Source: an uncultured Clostridia bacterium
GTDB taxonomy: Bacteria; Bacillota; Clostridia; Christensenellales; Aristaeellaceae
Assembly: GCA_947565865.1 (NCBI GenBank)
Contig: CANOHT010000002.1
Location: 85,103 to 149,102, forward strand
DNA length: 64,000 nt
Reading direction: 5' to 3'
The number at the start of each line of letters is the position of its first letter. Position 1 is the stretch's first letter. Made by a program: the position numbers and the translations under genes. Under the pieces are notes generated by a model. That model did no database searches, was not told the DNA's origin, and saw only the letters and a program-made list of their open reading frames with translations. Shown one piece after another: positions 51,415 through 59,804 of the stretch.

Positions 51415-53892
51415 ATGGCCATCTTTGGACGATTCACGGAGCGGGCCCAGCGGGCTCTGGCCTCCGCCCAGCAGGCGGCGGCGGAAATGCGTCAGCCCTA
51501 TGTGGGCACGGAGCACATGCTCCTGGGGCTTTTGCGGGAGGGAGACGCCCCCCCTGCCATTGCCGAGCGTGTAACGGAGGATCAGGTGCGCGATATGCTT
51601 GCGACGGAGCGGGAGACCGCGCTGCTGGCGGGACGCTCCCGGTTTGAACTGACGCCCCGGGCCAAAAAGCTGCTGGAATCCAGCATCATGGAGAGCCGAC
51701 GCCTGGGACAGACCTATGTCAGCGTGGAGCATTTCTGGCTGGCTATCCTCCGGGAGGGGGACGGGGTGGCGGCCAGTGTGCTCAAGCAGCTGGGCGTTGA
51801 TTTTGCCAAGGCCCGCCAGGAGCTGATCCAGCGCATCCGCATGGAGCATTTGCCGGAGGAGCAGCCGGAGGACGGCCAGGAACGGGGACAGTCCGCGGCA
51901 CGGGGGGGCAAGAGCGACGCCGCCGTGCTTCACCAGTTTACCCGCGACCTTACCCGGGCCGCCCAGAACGAGGAACTGGATCCGGTCATCGGCCGGGACA
52001 AGGAAATCCAGCGGATCATTCAAATCCTGATCCGCCGCACGAAGAACAATCCCGTCCTCATCGGTGAGCCAGGCGTGGGCAAAAGCGCCGTGGTGGAGGG
52101 GCTGGCCCAGCGCATTGTCGCGGGCAGCATCCCGGAAATGCTGGTGGGCAAGCGTATCCTGTCCCTGGACATGGGCAGCCTGGTGGCGGGCAGCAAGTAC
52201 CGGGGCGAGTTTGAGGAACGGGTCAAAAACATTCTGACCGAGGTTCGCAAGGCGGGCAATATCCTGCTGTTCATCGACGAAATCCATACCATCGTGGGGG
52301 CGGGCCAGGCCGAGGGAAGCCTGGACGCGGCCAATATCCTCAAGCCTGCCCTGGCCCGGGGAGAGCTGCAGTGCATTGGCGCCACAACGCTGGACGAGTA
52401 CCGCAAGCACATCGAAAAGGACGCGGCCCTCGAGCGGCGCTTTCAGCCGGTGACGGTGGGCGAACCCACCGCGGAGGAGGCCCTGGCGATCCTTCACGGT
52501 CTGAGGGATCGCTATGAGGCACACCACAAGGTGCGCATTACCGACGAGGCGCTGTCCTCCGCCGTCAGCCTGTCCGACCGCTACATTGCCGACCGCTTCC
52601 TTCCGGACAAGGCCATCGACCTGATGGACGAGGCCTGCTCCCGGGTGCGCATCGAGACCTACACCGCGCCGCCGGACGTCAAGGAGCAGGAAAAGCAGCT
52701 GGAGGCCGTGCTGATTGAGAAGAAGGACGCCATCGGCCATCAGGACTTTGAGAAGGCTGCCTCCCTGCGGGATCAGGAGCGGTGCCTTCGTCAGGAGATC
52801 GAGCTGAAGCGCGCGGCCTGGAATCAAAAGCAGGCCACGGCCAAGGATATTGTGACGGAGGAAGACATCGCCGCCGTGGTGGCTCACTGGACGGGCATTC
52901 CCGCCCAGAAAATGACCCAGAGCGAGGCCGAAAGGCTCATGCGCCTGGAGGAAATCCTCCATGGGCGGGTCATCGGGCAGGAGGAGGCTGTCAGCGCTGT
53001 CAGCCGCGCCATCCGCCGCGCCCGGGCCGGACTGAAGGATCCCAAGCGCCCCATCGGCAGCTTTATTTTCCTGGGCCCCACGGGCGTGGGCAAGACCGAG
53101 CTTTGCCGCGCGCTGGGCGAGGCCATGTTTGGGGACGAGGACGCGGTGATCCGCGTGGATATGTCCGAGTATATGGAGAAGCACACCACCTCCCGGTTGG
53201 TGGGCTCCCCGCCTGGCTATGTGGGCTATGAGGAGGGCGGTCAGCTTACCGAGGCTGTCCGCCGCAGGCCGTACAGCGTGGTGCTGCTGGACGAGGTGGA
53301 AAAGGCTCACCCCGAGGTCTTCAATATCCTCCTGCAAATCCTGGAGGACGGCCGTCTGACGGACAACACCGGCCGGGTGGTAAACTTCAAGAACACCATC
53401 ATCGTGATGACCAGCAACGCCGGGGCGCACAGCATCGGCAGCGGCCGAAGCCTGGGCTTTGGCGCCAAGGCCATGGCTGACGCCACCAATTACGAGGCCA
53501 TGAAGGAGGCGGTGATGAAGGAGGTCAAGGATCTGTTCCGGCCTGAATTTATCAACCGCGTGGACGAGATGATTGTCTTCCATCCCCTGGATGAGGCGGA
53601 TATCCGCGCCATTGCCGGGCTGATGCTGGGCCAGGTCGCCCAGCGGCTGGAGGAGCGCGACGTGCACCTCACCTGGGATGAGGAAGCCCTGCGGTATCTG
53701 ACGGCGGAAGGCTATGACGCCAAGTATGGCGCTCGTCCCCTGCGCCGGGTGATCCAGCGCACGGTGGAGGATACCCTCAGCGAGGAGCTGATCGCCGGCA
53801 CCATTGCCCTGGGCGATACCGTAGCCCTTCGTGTGCGGGATGGCCGCATGGCGGTGGAAAAGGTGGCCCAGAGCGAAGGGCTGCCCCGGTAA
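51415..53892 (+). CDS. clpC: AAA+ unfoldase ClpC
   Basis: An 825-residue Hsp100 chaperone that feeds proteins, including arginine-phosphorylated ones, to ClpP. N-terminal double Clp repeat (MAIFGRFTERAQRALASAQQ, then VGTEHMLLGLLREG). First ATPase Walker A GEPGVGKSA (about 217), UVR-containing middle domain (DAIGHQDFEKAASLRDQE), second Walker A GPTGVGKTE (about 555). The ClpP-binding loop (GF-type) follows in the D2 domain. GGAGG 4 nt before the ATG. Last gene of the CtsR operon. Confidence 0.95.
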   Translation: MAIFGRFTERAQRALASAQQAAAEMRQPYVGTEHMLLGLLREGDAPPAIAERVTEDQVRDMLATERETALLAGRSRFELTPRAKKLLESSIMESRRLGQTYVSVEHFWLAILREGDGVAASVLKQLGVDFAKARQELIQRIRMEHLPEEQPEDGQERGQSAARGGKSDAAVLHQFTRDLTRAAQNEELDPVIGRDKEIQRIIQILIRRTKNNPVLIGEPGVGKSAVVEGLAQRIVAGSIPEMLVGKRILSLDMGSLVAGSKYRGEFEERVKNILTEVRKAGNILLFIDEIHTIVGAGQAEGSLDAANILKPALARGELQCIGATTLDEYRKHIEKDAALERRFQPVTVGEPTAEEALAILHGLRDRYEAHHKVRITDEALSSAVSLSDRYIADRFLPDKAIDLMDEACSRVRIETYTAPPDVKEQEKQLEAVLIEKKDAIGHQDFEKAASLRDQERCLRQEIELKRAAWNQKQATAKDIVTEEDIAAVVAHWTGIPAQKMTQSEAERLMRLEEILHGRVIGQEEAVSAVSRAIRRARAGLKDPKRPIGSFIFLGPTGVGKTELCRALGEAMFGDEDAVIRVDMSEYMEKHTTSRLVGSPPGYVGYEEGGQLTEAVRRRPYSVVLLDEVEKAHPEVFNILLQILEDGRLTDNTGRVVNFKNTIIVMTSNAGAHSIGSGRSLGFGAKAMADATNYEAMKEAVMKEVKDLFRPEFINRVDEMIVFHPLDEADIRAIAGLMLGQVAQRLEERDVHLTWDEEALRYLTAEGYDAKYGARPLRRVIQRTVEDTLSEELIAGTIALGDTVALRVRDGRMAVEKVAQSEGLPR

Positions 53893-53898
53893 GAGCCT

Positions 53899-53916
53899 CG
53901 CTCCTCGGAGCGTTTT
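53899..53916 (+). terminator. Terminator of the clpC operon
   Basis: CGCTC (53899-53903), loop CTCG, GAGCG (53908-53912), followed by TTTT. Short but GC-rich, 7 nt past the stop codon. Confidence 0.7.
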
Positions 53917-54340
53917 CTGATTATCCTTTGGCAACCTTCGGCCGCGCCCCCCTGGTATTCACCACGGGTACCAGTTTCATGTGCAGCCACAAATCGGCGT
54001 CATACACCAAACGAAAAGGCCAATATTTTACGTTGTGAACGACCGCCCACAAAGCCGCAGGCCGAGGTCTTTGCAGGGCGATCGGAAAGCCCTTTGGTCA
54101 CGCCGCAGCGCGAAGCTATCACAAACAAGGAGTACCCGACTGCACAAAAGCGTACCGTTGCACTCCCAACGGTAATAGTCTCATGTGTGATCGGGTTTCC
54201 AAGCCAGACTAAACGACGGTTTAGCCGCTGAAGCACACATCCTTGCGCCTATGGAGGAAGCTGACCGCCCCTGTGAGGTGTCATTAGCTGGTGACTGATG
54301 ATAGCCACGCTATGCCACAGGGGGGCGGCTGGCCAAGCAG
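53917..54340. other. Gene-free region between clpC and htrA, first part
   Basis: No gene seen. It includes a fragment of the interspersed repeat (GGCCGAGGTCTTTGCAGGGC, then GATCGGAAAGCCCTTTGG, near 54060-54103), small hairpins (ACCGTT...AACGGT, TAAAC-GACG-GTTTA), and a long inverted pair, CCGCCCCTGTG near 54267 with CACAGGGGGGCGG near 54316. These look like remnants of repeats, not an RNA gene I can name. Confidence 0.45.
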
Positions 54341-54510
54341 GTTTAACTCAGCCGCTCCCAGACCTCTTTGCGCCTTTCTCCACGGAGAAGGAGAGCTTAA
54401 CGGCATCACTGCCCTGCAAAGGACAAAACACCTTTGCATCAAACTTTCGTTAAGCGGAAGGTTCTGCCCTGCGGGGTTTCCAAAGGGCATTTCGGTCGCC
54501 CTTCGGGACC
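54341..54510 (-). repeat. Interspersed repeat, copy D
   Basis: Aligns over its length with the reverse complement of the copy at 63824: GCCCTGCAA..GG.CAAAACACC, TTTGCAT, GTTCTGCCCTGCGGGG, CAAAGGGC, GGTCGCCCTT. The CTTTCTCC-ACGGAGAAGG palindrome is partly decayed. Lies between the convergent clpC and htrA. Confidence 0.75.
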
Positions 54511-54634
54511 CAGCCTTGGGAGTTCCACAACATCTTGGAACCTTTGGGCCCTTCGGGGCCGGGCTTGCCCATCGCTTTGGAAATCTGGGGAGCCTCATCT
54601 GTGAAGAGGTTGACGACTCAACACAATAAACAAA

Positions 54635-54666
54635 CGCGCCCTCCGGCATTTTGCCGGAGGGCGCGT
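54635..54666 (-). terminator. Terminator of htrA
   Basis: CGCGCCCTCCGGC (54635-54647) pairs with GCCGGAGGGCGCG (54653-54665), 5-nt loop. On the minus strand it is followed by TTTGTTTATT. It is 11 nt past the htrA stop. Confidence 0.92.
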
Positions 54667-54676
54667 CCTATATTGC

Positions 54677-55966
54677 TTATTGCTTAATATCATCCACCAC
54701 GGCCAGGATGACCTTCAGGTCCACATACTCGCCGTCGGGAATTTCCTCATTGCCGTCCAGCGTGGTCATACCAGGAACGCGGTAGACCTTGATGGCCAGC
54801 TCATCGCCCTCGCGATGCTCGCTGATGATTTCCTGCAGCTGGCTGGTGGAGGTAATCACGGTATTATCCACATCCACGATGATGTCACCGGCGATCATGC
54901 CGGCTTTCTCGGCGGGGCCGTTCTTTTCCACTTCCTTGATGTAAACGCCGTTGGGCAAGTCGCCGTTGCGCACGGCGGCGCTGCTGGTGTTGATACCCGC
55001 GATGGTCACGCCCAGGCGGGGCTTGCCGGTAAGGTTCCCGGCGATGCCGGAAGCGCCGGCTTGCTCGTTGGGCTTGTTGGCGGCGTCGATGTTGCCGGAG
55101 AGCACATCCTCAATCAGGGGCTTGGCGGCGTTGATCGGGATGGCCATGCCGATGCCTTCCACCGTGGCCCGGGAGTAGGCGGAGCCGGTGTACTTCAGGG
55201 TGGGGATGCCCATCAGCTCGCCGCTGACGCTGAACAGGCCGCCGCCGCTGTTGCCGCTGTTGATGGCGGCGTCCGTCTGGATCATGGTATTGGTAATGGT
55301 TTCACGGCGGCCGTACTTGTCAACGGAGTTGGAGGATACGGCGCGATCCAGAGCTGAAATAATGCCGGTGGTGACGGTGCCGGAAAACTGCTCACCCAGG
55401 GGATTGCCGATGCAGATGGCCCAGTCGCCGACCTGCAGGCTGTCGCTGTCGCCCAGGGGAACGGGGTTCAGGTTCAGGTTGGGCACATGGACGACGGCGA
55501 TATCAAGGTTTTCGTCATAGGCCACGAGGGTGGCGTCGTATTCAGTAGGTTCTTCGCTGCTGCCGTTGGACACGGTGATCTTCAGGCTGGTGGAGCCCTC
55601 CACCACATGATAGTTGGTCAGCACATAGTCCTTGCCGACCACCACGCCCGAGCCGGTGCCTGCCAGCACCTCCTGCTCCTGAATGGAAGAATTATTGCGG
55701 TTGCCATAGCCGAAATAGCCGCCGAAATAGTCCTCCCAGGAGCCGCCGGTGCGATAGCGCACCATTTGATAATTGCTGACGCCCACCACGCTGTCCCGCA
55801 CGTCATGGATGGCCTGGGTGAAGGGGCTGGTGACCACCACCTGCTGGGTCTGGTTCTCGGCGCTGGCGACGGGGTTCATGGCCAGGGTCGCGGCGGAACC
55901 GATCATGATGCAGGTCGTGGCGACGGCGGTATAACCAATCAGATGCTTCTTCCATTGAAACTTCAT
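54677..55966 (-). CDS. htrA: HtrA/DegP-family serine protease with PDZ domain
   Basis: A 429-residue membrane-anchored protease that degrades or refolds misfolded proteins at the cell surface. An N-terminal helix (about 8-32) anchors it. The trypsin-like domain has the triad His in VLTNYHVV (about 116), Asp in ENLDIAVVHV (about 155) and Ser in INSGNSGGGLF (about 238). A PDZ domain spans about 315-410 (LPNGVYIKEVEKNGPAEKAGMIAGDII). A linker of glycine, asparagine and tyrosine near residues 70-95 is typical. The promoter has activator-type direct repeats at 56021-56041. GAGGAGG precedes the ATG. Confidence 0.94.
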   Translation of the reverse strand: MKFQWKKHLIGYTAVATTCIMIGSAATLAMNPVASAENQTQQVVVTSPFTQAIHDVRDSVVGVSNYQMVRYRTGGSWEDYFGGYFGYGNRNNSSIQEQEVLAGTGSGVVVGKDYVLTNYHVVEGSTSLKITVSNGSSEEPTEYDATLVAYDENLDIAVVHVPNLNLNPVPLGDSDSLQVGDWAICIGNPLGEQFSGTVTTGIISALDRAVSSNSVDKYGRRETITNTMIQTDAAINSGNSGGGLFSVSGELMGIPTLKYTGSAYSRATVEGIGMAIPINAAKPLIEDVLSGNIDAANKPNEQAGASGIAGNLTGKPRLGVTIAGINTSSAAVRNGDLPNGVYIKEVEKNGPAEKAGMIAGDIIVDVDNTVITSTSQLQEIISEHREGDELAIKVYRVPGMTTLDGNEEIPDGEYVDLKVILAVVDDIKQ

Positions 55967-55997
55967 TGTGCGAACCTCCTCTTGTGGTGATGAGGGC

Positions 55998-56041
55998 AGT
56001 ATACCGGGGAATTTTGTCCTGGTTATGAACGGTTTATGAAC
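55998..56041 (-). promoter_or_regulatory. htrA promoter with direct repeats over the -35
   Basis: Minus strand: GTTCATAAACC-GTTCATAACC (56041-56021) is a direct repeat of TTCATAA with an 11-bp period. It is followed 17 nt later by TATACT (56003-55998). No recognisable -35 is present; the repeat takes its place. Such spacing fits an activator of the OmpR response-regulator family (as CssR at Bacillus htrA). The start codon is 32 nt downstream. Confidence 0.65.
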
Positions 56042-56071
56042 AATTGGCAGAAATTTGTGAATACGGTTTTT

Positions 56072-57334
56072 TCATCGGCATCGGCTGACGGCGAGACCGG
56101 CCAGCGCGCCCGCTCCACAGGCAAAAAGCCCGGGAACAGTCCCCGTAAGGAAGCAGGTCAGGAGGATGGCCGCGCTCAGCAGTCCCACGGCAGCGATGGA
56201 AGCCCGAAGGCTCAAGGGCCGGAAAACCAGCAGTATTACGCTGACCATGGCAGGCGGAATCAGCGCGCGGGCCGCAGCGGCGCCGTCCGGCAGGGCGTAG
56301 CGGAGAAAGGCGGCGGCGACGGCGCACAGGGCAATGCCCGTCAGCCCGCCCAGAGTGCTCCATGCGGGCCGAAAGGCTCGGGGCGTTCTCTGCCCTGCCA
56401 TCACCGCGTAGCCTGACGGCAGCGGAAGCAGCAGCGCCATCGGCCAAAATGGCAGCGCCACCAGGCCGGAAAGCAGCACAGCCGCCGCAACGGTGACGGC
56501 CCGGGCCTGTCGGGCGGCCGCGTCGCGTTCATGGGCAAGAAGCGCTAGCACGGGGGCCGCCAGATCGTCAGGGTCAGGAGAATCAGGGACGAGGCAGGGC
56601 ATGTCGTCGGGCGTCAGGGTCAGGCGGATGGGGTTTCGGCCCGGCGGGTCATCGGCGTATGGACGCAGCGGCCCGGCGGCGCAGACGGCCAGTCCGTGAC
56701 TGCGCAGGGCTTCGATGGCTGCGCGGGACGCCGGGCTGGGCGCGTCTGCCACATGGACGCTGCCCAGGTAGGTCAGCGGGCCCGGGCCGTCCGCCGTCAT
56801 GGGTGCTGTGGCCAGACCATAGGAACGCTGATGGGCAGCGGCGACGGGCAGGCGATCCGCGTCTTCGGGGGCCATATCTCTTTCGTCGTCAGCCCAAATC
56901 CGTGTACAGCAGGAGATCAGCGCCTTTGGAGCGGCCAGGAAATACGCTCTTTGCCCCGAACCATCCCGAACGGCATGGCCCGTCAGGCCATGGGCGAGCA
57001 CCTCCTGAAGGACAGGGGTACGGGCCAGAAACTTCTCCGGGATAAAGCCTAAGGACGCGGCCAGCGCCAGCAGCGTCCCCTGGTCAGGCGTCTGGTCGGC
57101 GGTGACGGTGAGGGCCGCCGCCATCAGCAGCATGCCGGAACCTCGTCGGAGGCGTGGAGCCGCCTCGGCCTGAAAGGGCAGAAAAACGCCCTCCACTGTG
57201 GATCGGCACGGCAGCAGCGCCTCGTCGATCCATACCGTGTCCGGCCGAAAGGGCGCTCCCCCGATGAAGCGCCAGCCCTCCGGCAGAGACAGGGGCATCC
57301 AGCCGGAAGGAAAGAAACGATTACTCGTGGGCAT
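56072..57334 (-). CDS. P-type-ATPase-like protein lacking the phosphorylation motif
   Basis: A 420-residue protein. Its middle aligns by eye with the N- and P-domains of P2-type ATPases: TPDQGTLLALAASLGF (82-97; like 'DP.E.ALl.aa...G'), FLAAPKALISCCTRIW (132-147; like 'KGAPE.il..Ct'), AAAHQRSYGLATAPM (about 165), PLTYLGSVHVADAPSPASRAA (186-; like 'l.fvGlvgi.DPPRpev...I'), then DDLAAPVLALLAHERDAA and four hydrophobic helices. Where DKTGTLT is expected there is DEALLPC (37-43), and the GDGxNDxPAL hinge is absent, so ATP-driven pumping is unlikely. The six N-terminal-half helices are also missing. Start at 57334 after AAGGAGG. Last gene of the operon from 61940, 14 nt after the lipoprotein gene. 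Confidence 0.65.
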   Translation of the reverse strand: MPTSNRFFPSGWMPLSLPEGWRFIGGAPFRPDTVWIDEALLPCRSTVEGVFLPFQAEAAPRLRRGSGMLLMAAALTVTADQTPDQGTLLALAASLGFIPEKFLARTPVLQEVLAHGLTGHAVRDGSGQRAYFLAAPKALISCCTRIWADDERDMAPEDADRLPVAAAHQRSYGLATAPMTADGPGPLTYLGSVHVADAPSPASRAAIEALRSHGLAVCAAGPLRPYADDPPGRNPIRLTLTPDDMPCLVPDSPDPDDLAAPVLALLAHERDAAARQARAVTVAAAVLLSGLVALPFWPMALLLPLPSGYAVMAGQRTPRAFRPAWSTLGGLTGIALCAVAAAFLRYALPDGAAAARALIPPAMVSVILLVFRPLSLRASIAAVGLLSAAILLTCFLTGTVPGLFACGAGALAGLAVSRCR

Positions 57335-57348
57335 CGTGACCTCCTTAC

Positions 57349-58875
57349 TCAGCTTGCGACGCCTGGACTGCGTAAAAACTCGCCGCCCCAGTACAATTCG
57401 CCGGCCAGCGTTTCCCTGACCCGGCCGTTGAAAAAGAAGCGGACCCGCGCCACGCCCATGCTTTCGCACAGGGTATTGACCAAAGCATAGCAGGCGAGCC
57501 CCTCGCTGCCGTTAAAGTCTGTGAGCGCTTGAGCGAAGGCGTCGGAGAGGTTCACCAGCAGCGTGCCATCCTCTGTGAGCGCAAGGCCCAGGATGTCCGC
57601 GCTGGTCAATCCGGCGGGCAGGGGGGAGGACAGGCCGCGTGCCGCCTCCGCTTCGGTAACGCCGTCAAGCAATTGGCCGATAAGCAGGCGGGGATGCTGA
57701 GCCTGGACGCAGGGCAGCACCCGGGGTGTCATGGCCAGATGCCCGCCGTCCACCAGCGACAGCGACGCCTGATCCAGCAACAAAGGATCAAATTGCTGGC
57801 GCTGCATCAGGCCGTCGGGGAACAGCAAGGCGCCGCCCAGCGAGTCGCTGGTCAGGCTGGTTATCAGGTTGCTGCCCTCGTACATCCGCACCTGGGAAAC
57901 CGAGGGGATGAAGGTCGTCATGGTGCGGTGGATGGCCCCCAGCATCACGGCGCTGCTGAGACCCAGGTCGTGCAGGGCGCTTTCCAGGCCCGGCACGAAA
58001 TATAGGCTCAGCAGCCGCCCGCCGTCCTCCAGCTCGGTCAGGGTGGGCGTATGGGCCATCAGACTGCTCAGGTTGGGCATGGCCGCCGCGCCGGAAAGTC
58101 GCTGAGCCCCGGCGGACAGGGCGTTGACCAATTCTGCCGCCAGCTGTTCGGGATGCTGGCCGGGGAAGGACAGGGTTCGTGTTTCGGGCATGAAGCCTTC
58201 CGTCTCTGCCATGGGGAAGTACAGCGTGGCGGTGGCCGTGAGAGGTACGGCGGCGGGATTTTCGCCCAGGGGTGTGCGGCGGGCGTCCACCAAATCCCAC
58301 AATACGGCCAGCTCCTCGCCGGGACGAGGAGTCACGCTGCCCAGGGGCAGACAGCCGATGATGTCCAGCGCCACAGCTTGACCGGCCACCAGTACGTTGA
58401 CCGCCTGCACCTGGGGTAGCTCGCACAGGGTAGCGGCGATGCTCAGGCACACTGTATAAAGTGCCTGGCGATCCAGCTGCAGGGCTGTGGAAGCCAGGTT
58501 GACCGTGCAGACGCCGCCTGCCAGCGCCACAGGCCGGTCGCCGTGGAGCGACAGGCTGACGCCGCCGCCCAGGGGCCGAACGTCCACGCTGCCGGGATGG
58601 CGCAGCAATGCCTCAGCGACTGCCCGCACCGGCGAAACGCCATGCTGAAGGGCTACGGCGGTGTACTGGCATAGCAAGCGCTGCCCGTCCATGCTGGGGA
58701 GGTACAGGGGTATATCGGCCTCGTAGCGAAGGGCCAGGTCGTCCACGGGGGCGTCATAGGGAGCCTGCGCAGGAGGCAGGGTCGGGTAGCCGGACAGCGG
58801 CGCCTGGGAACTGCCGCAGCCGGACAGCAGCAGAAGCCCCGCCGTCAGCAGGGCCAGGAGAGAGCGTCTGTTCAT
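57349..58875 (-). CDS. Lipoprotein with two GerMN domains
   Basis: A 508-residue surface lipoprotein. The lipobox is LLSGCGSS (Cys near residue 20). Two GerMN-like (spore germination GerM) domains are visible: near 215-340 (LTATATLYFPMAETEGFMPETRTL, then AAELVNALSAGAQ) and near 375-500 (VTEAEAARGLSSPLPAGLT, LLVNLSDAFAQAL, GLACYALVNTLCES). A first domain (60-200) resembles a divergent third copy. The ATG overlaps the stop of the previous gene as ATGA. Position after a two-component system recalls actinobacterial LpqB next to MtrAB. Confidence 0.8.
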   Translation of the reverse strand: MNRRSLLALLTAGLLLLSGCGSSQAPLSGYPTLPPAQAPYDAPVDDLALRYEADIPLYLPSMDGQRLLCQYTAVALQHGVSPVRAVAEALLRHPGSVDVRPLGGGVSLSLHGDRPVALAGGVCTVNLASTALQLDRQALYTVCLSIAATLCELPQVQAVNVLVAGQAVALDIIGCLPLGSVTPRPGEELAVLWDLVDARRTPLGENPAAVPLTATATLYFPMAETEGFMPETRTLSFPGQHPEQLAAELVNALSAGAQRLSGAAAMPNLSSLMAHTPTLTELEDGGRLLSLYFVPGLESALHDLGLSSAVMLGAIHRTMTTFIPSVSQVRMYEGSNLITSLTSDSLGGALLFPDGLMQRQQFDPLLLDQASLSLVDGGHLAMTPRVLPCVQAQHPRLLIGQLLDGVTEAEAARGLSSPLPAGLTSADILGLALTEDGTLLVNLSDAFAQALTDFNGSEGLACYALVNTLCESMGVARVRFFFNGRVRETLAGELYWGGEFLRSPGVAS

Positions 58876-59804
58876 GGGCTTGCCTCCATCCACGCGGTGA
58901 GCTGGCGTTCGGACACGCGCCACAGGCCGTTCTCCATCCGCAGGCGGAGGATGGCTCCGTGACGCCGTTCCGTTTGTCCGGCGCTGCGCAGCGTGGCGTC
59001 CAGGGTAAAGGTGGCGGTGCGCCCGCCGCCCCGCAGGCTCCCGCCCGTCCAGCTGCATTCCCGAAGGGCGGGCAGAGCTTCCATGCGGGAAACAAAGTCA
59101 TCATAGGCGGCGCGGACGCCGTCCTCCCCCTGAAGGGCGACATAGCGGTAAAGCCTCTGCCAATCCCGCTGCTGCCACAGGGTCAGGATGCGGGAGAGGG
59201 TGTTGCCGGGGGTCAGGATGAGGCTGTCGTCCCGAGTCAGGGGATCGGCCAGGCCGGTTAAGTCCTCCCGCAGGAAGTAGGCGTTATCCAGGCGGAGGCT
59301 GTCAGCGCCGTTGTGCTTCACCAGTACCTGTACCTGATCCACATCGCAGTTTTCCGTCACCGTTGCCACCAGGCTCTGCATGCACAGCCGGCGGCGCTGC
59401 GGCGCTTCCAGCTGCCAGGCCAGATCCTCCCGCCAGGTTTCCGGCTCGTCTGGATAGGGGCTGAGGATTTCTCCGCTGAAGGTGACGAAGAGCGTTCGCG
59501 CCTGCCGGGCGGTGGCCAGCAGCCGTGTGCCTGCGGGGAAAAGACCCGTCAGGTCGGGGGAGGCCGGACCGGAGAGCAGCGCGTCGATCAGGGCCCGTTC
59601 AAAGGGCCTGCTGGGGGACAGGGTAATCATTCGCTCCTCGGAGGCGAGGAAGGGCTCGTCCGCGTGGCGGAAGTAGAGCACGGCTGTTTCCTGGGTATGG
59701 AGCTCCTCGGGGGCGGCGGCCTCCGGCAGCGGAGCCTCGGCCAGGGATGTGCCCAAGGCGAAAAGGAGCAGCGCCGCCATCAGCGCAAGCCATCGCGTCT
59801 TCAT
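58872..59804 (-). CDS. Exported GerMN-domain protein
   Basis: A 310-residue protein with a signal peptide (MKTRWLALMAALLLFALG, cleavage after SLAEA). A GerMN domain lies at about 40-170: ETAVLYFRHADEPFLASEERMITL, FERALIDALLSGPASPDL, TLFVTFSGEIL, and QSLVATVTENCDVDQVQVLV. The C-terminal 100 residues (from SLILTPGNTLSRILTLW) form a separate domain resembling an NTF2/lumazine-like fold (DWQRLYRYVALQGEDGVRAAYDDF). The start overlaps the kinase stop and its own stop overlaps the lipoprotein start, both as ATGA. Confidence 0.8.
   Translation of the reverse strand: MKTRWLALMAALLLFALGTSLAEAPLPEAAAPEELHTQETAVLYFRHADEPFLASEERMITLSPSRPFERALIDALLSGPASPDLTGLFPAGTRLLATARQARTLFVTFSGEILSPYPDEPETWREDLAWQLEAPQRRRLCMQSLVATVTENCDVDQVQVLVKHNGADSLRLDNAYFLREDLTGLADPLTRDDSLILTPGNTLSRILTLWQQRDWQRLYRYVALQGEDGVRAAYDDFVSRMEALPALRECSWTGGSLRGGGRTATFTLDATLRSAGQTERRHGAILRLRMENGLWRVSERQLTAWMEASP

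Noticed and set aside
51295..53934. An 879-codon minus-strand open frame
   Set aside because: Antisense to clpC; same shadow composition, no motif, and it reads across the conserved plus-strand gene.
53917..54340. A structured RNA gene or tRNA in the clpC-htrA gap
   Set aside because: Several small hairpins exist, but no cloverleaf, no T-loop GGTTCGA-type sequence and no promoter; repeat fragments explain the region better.
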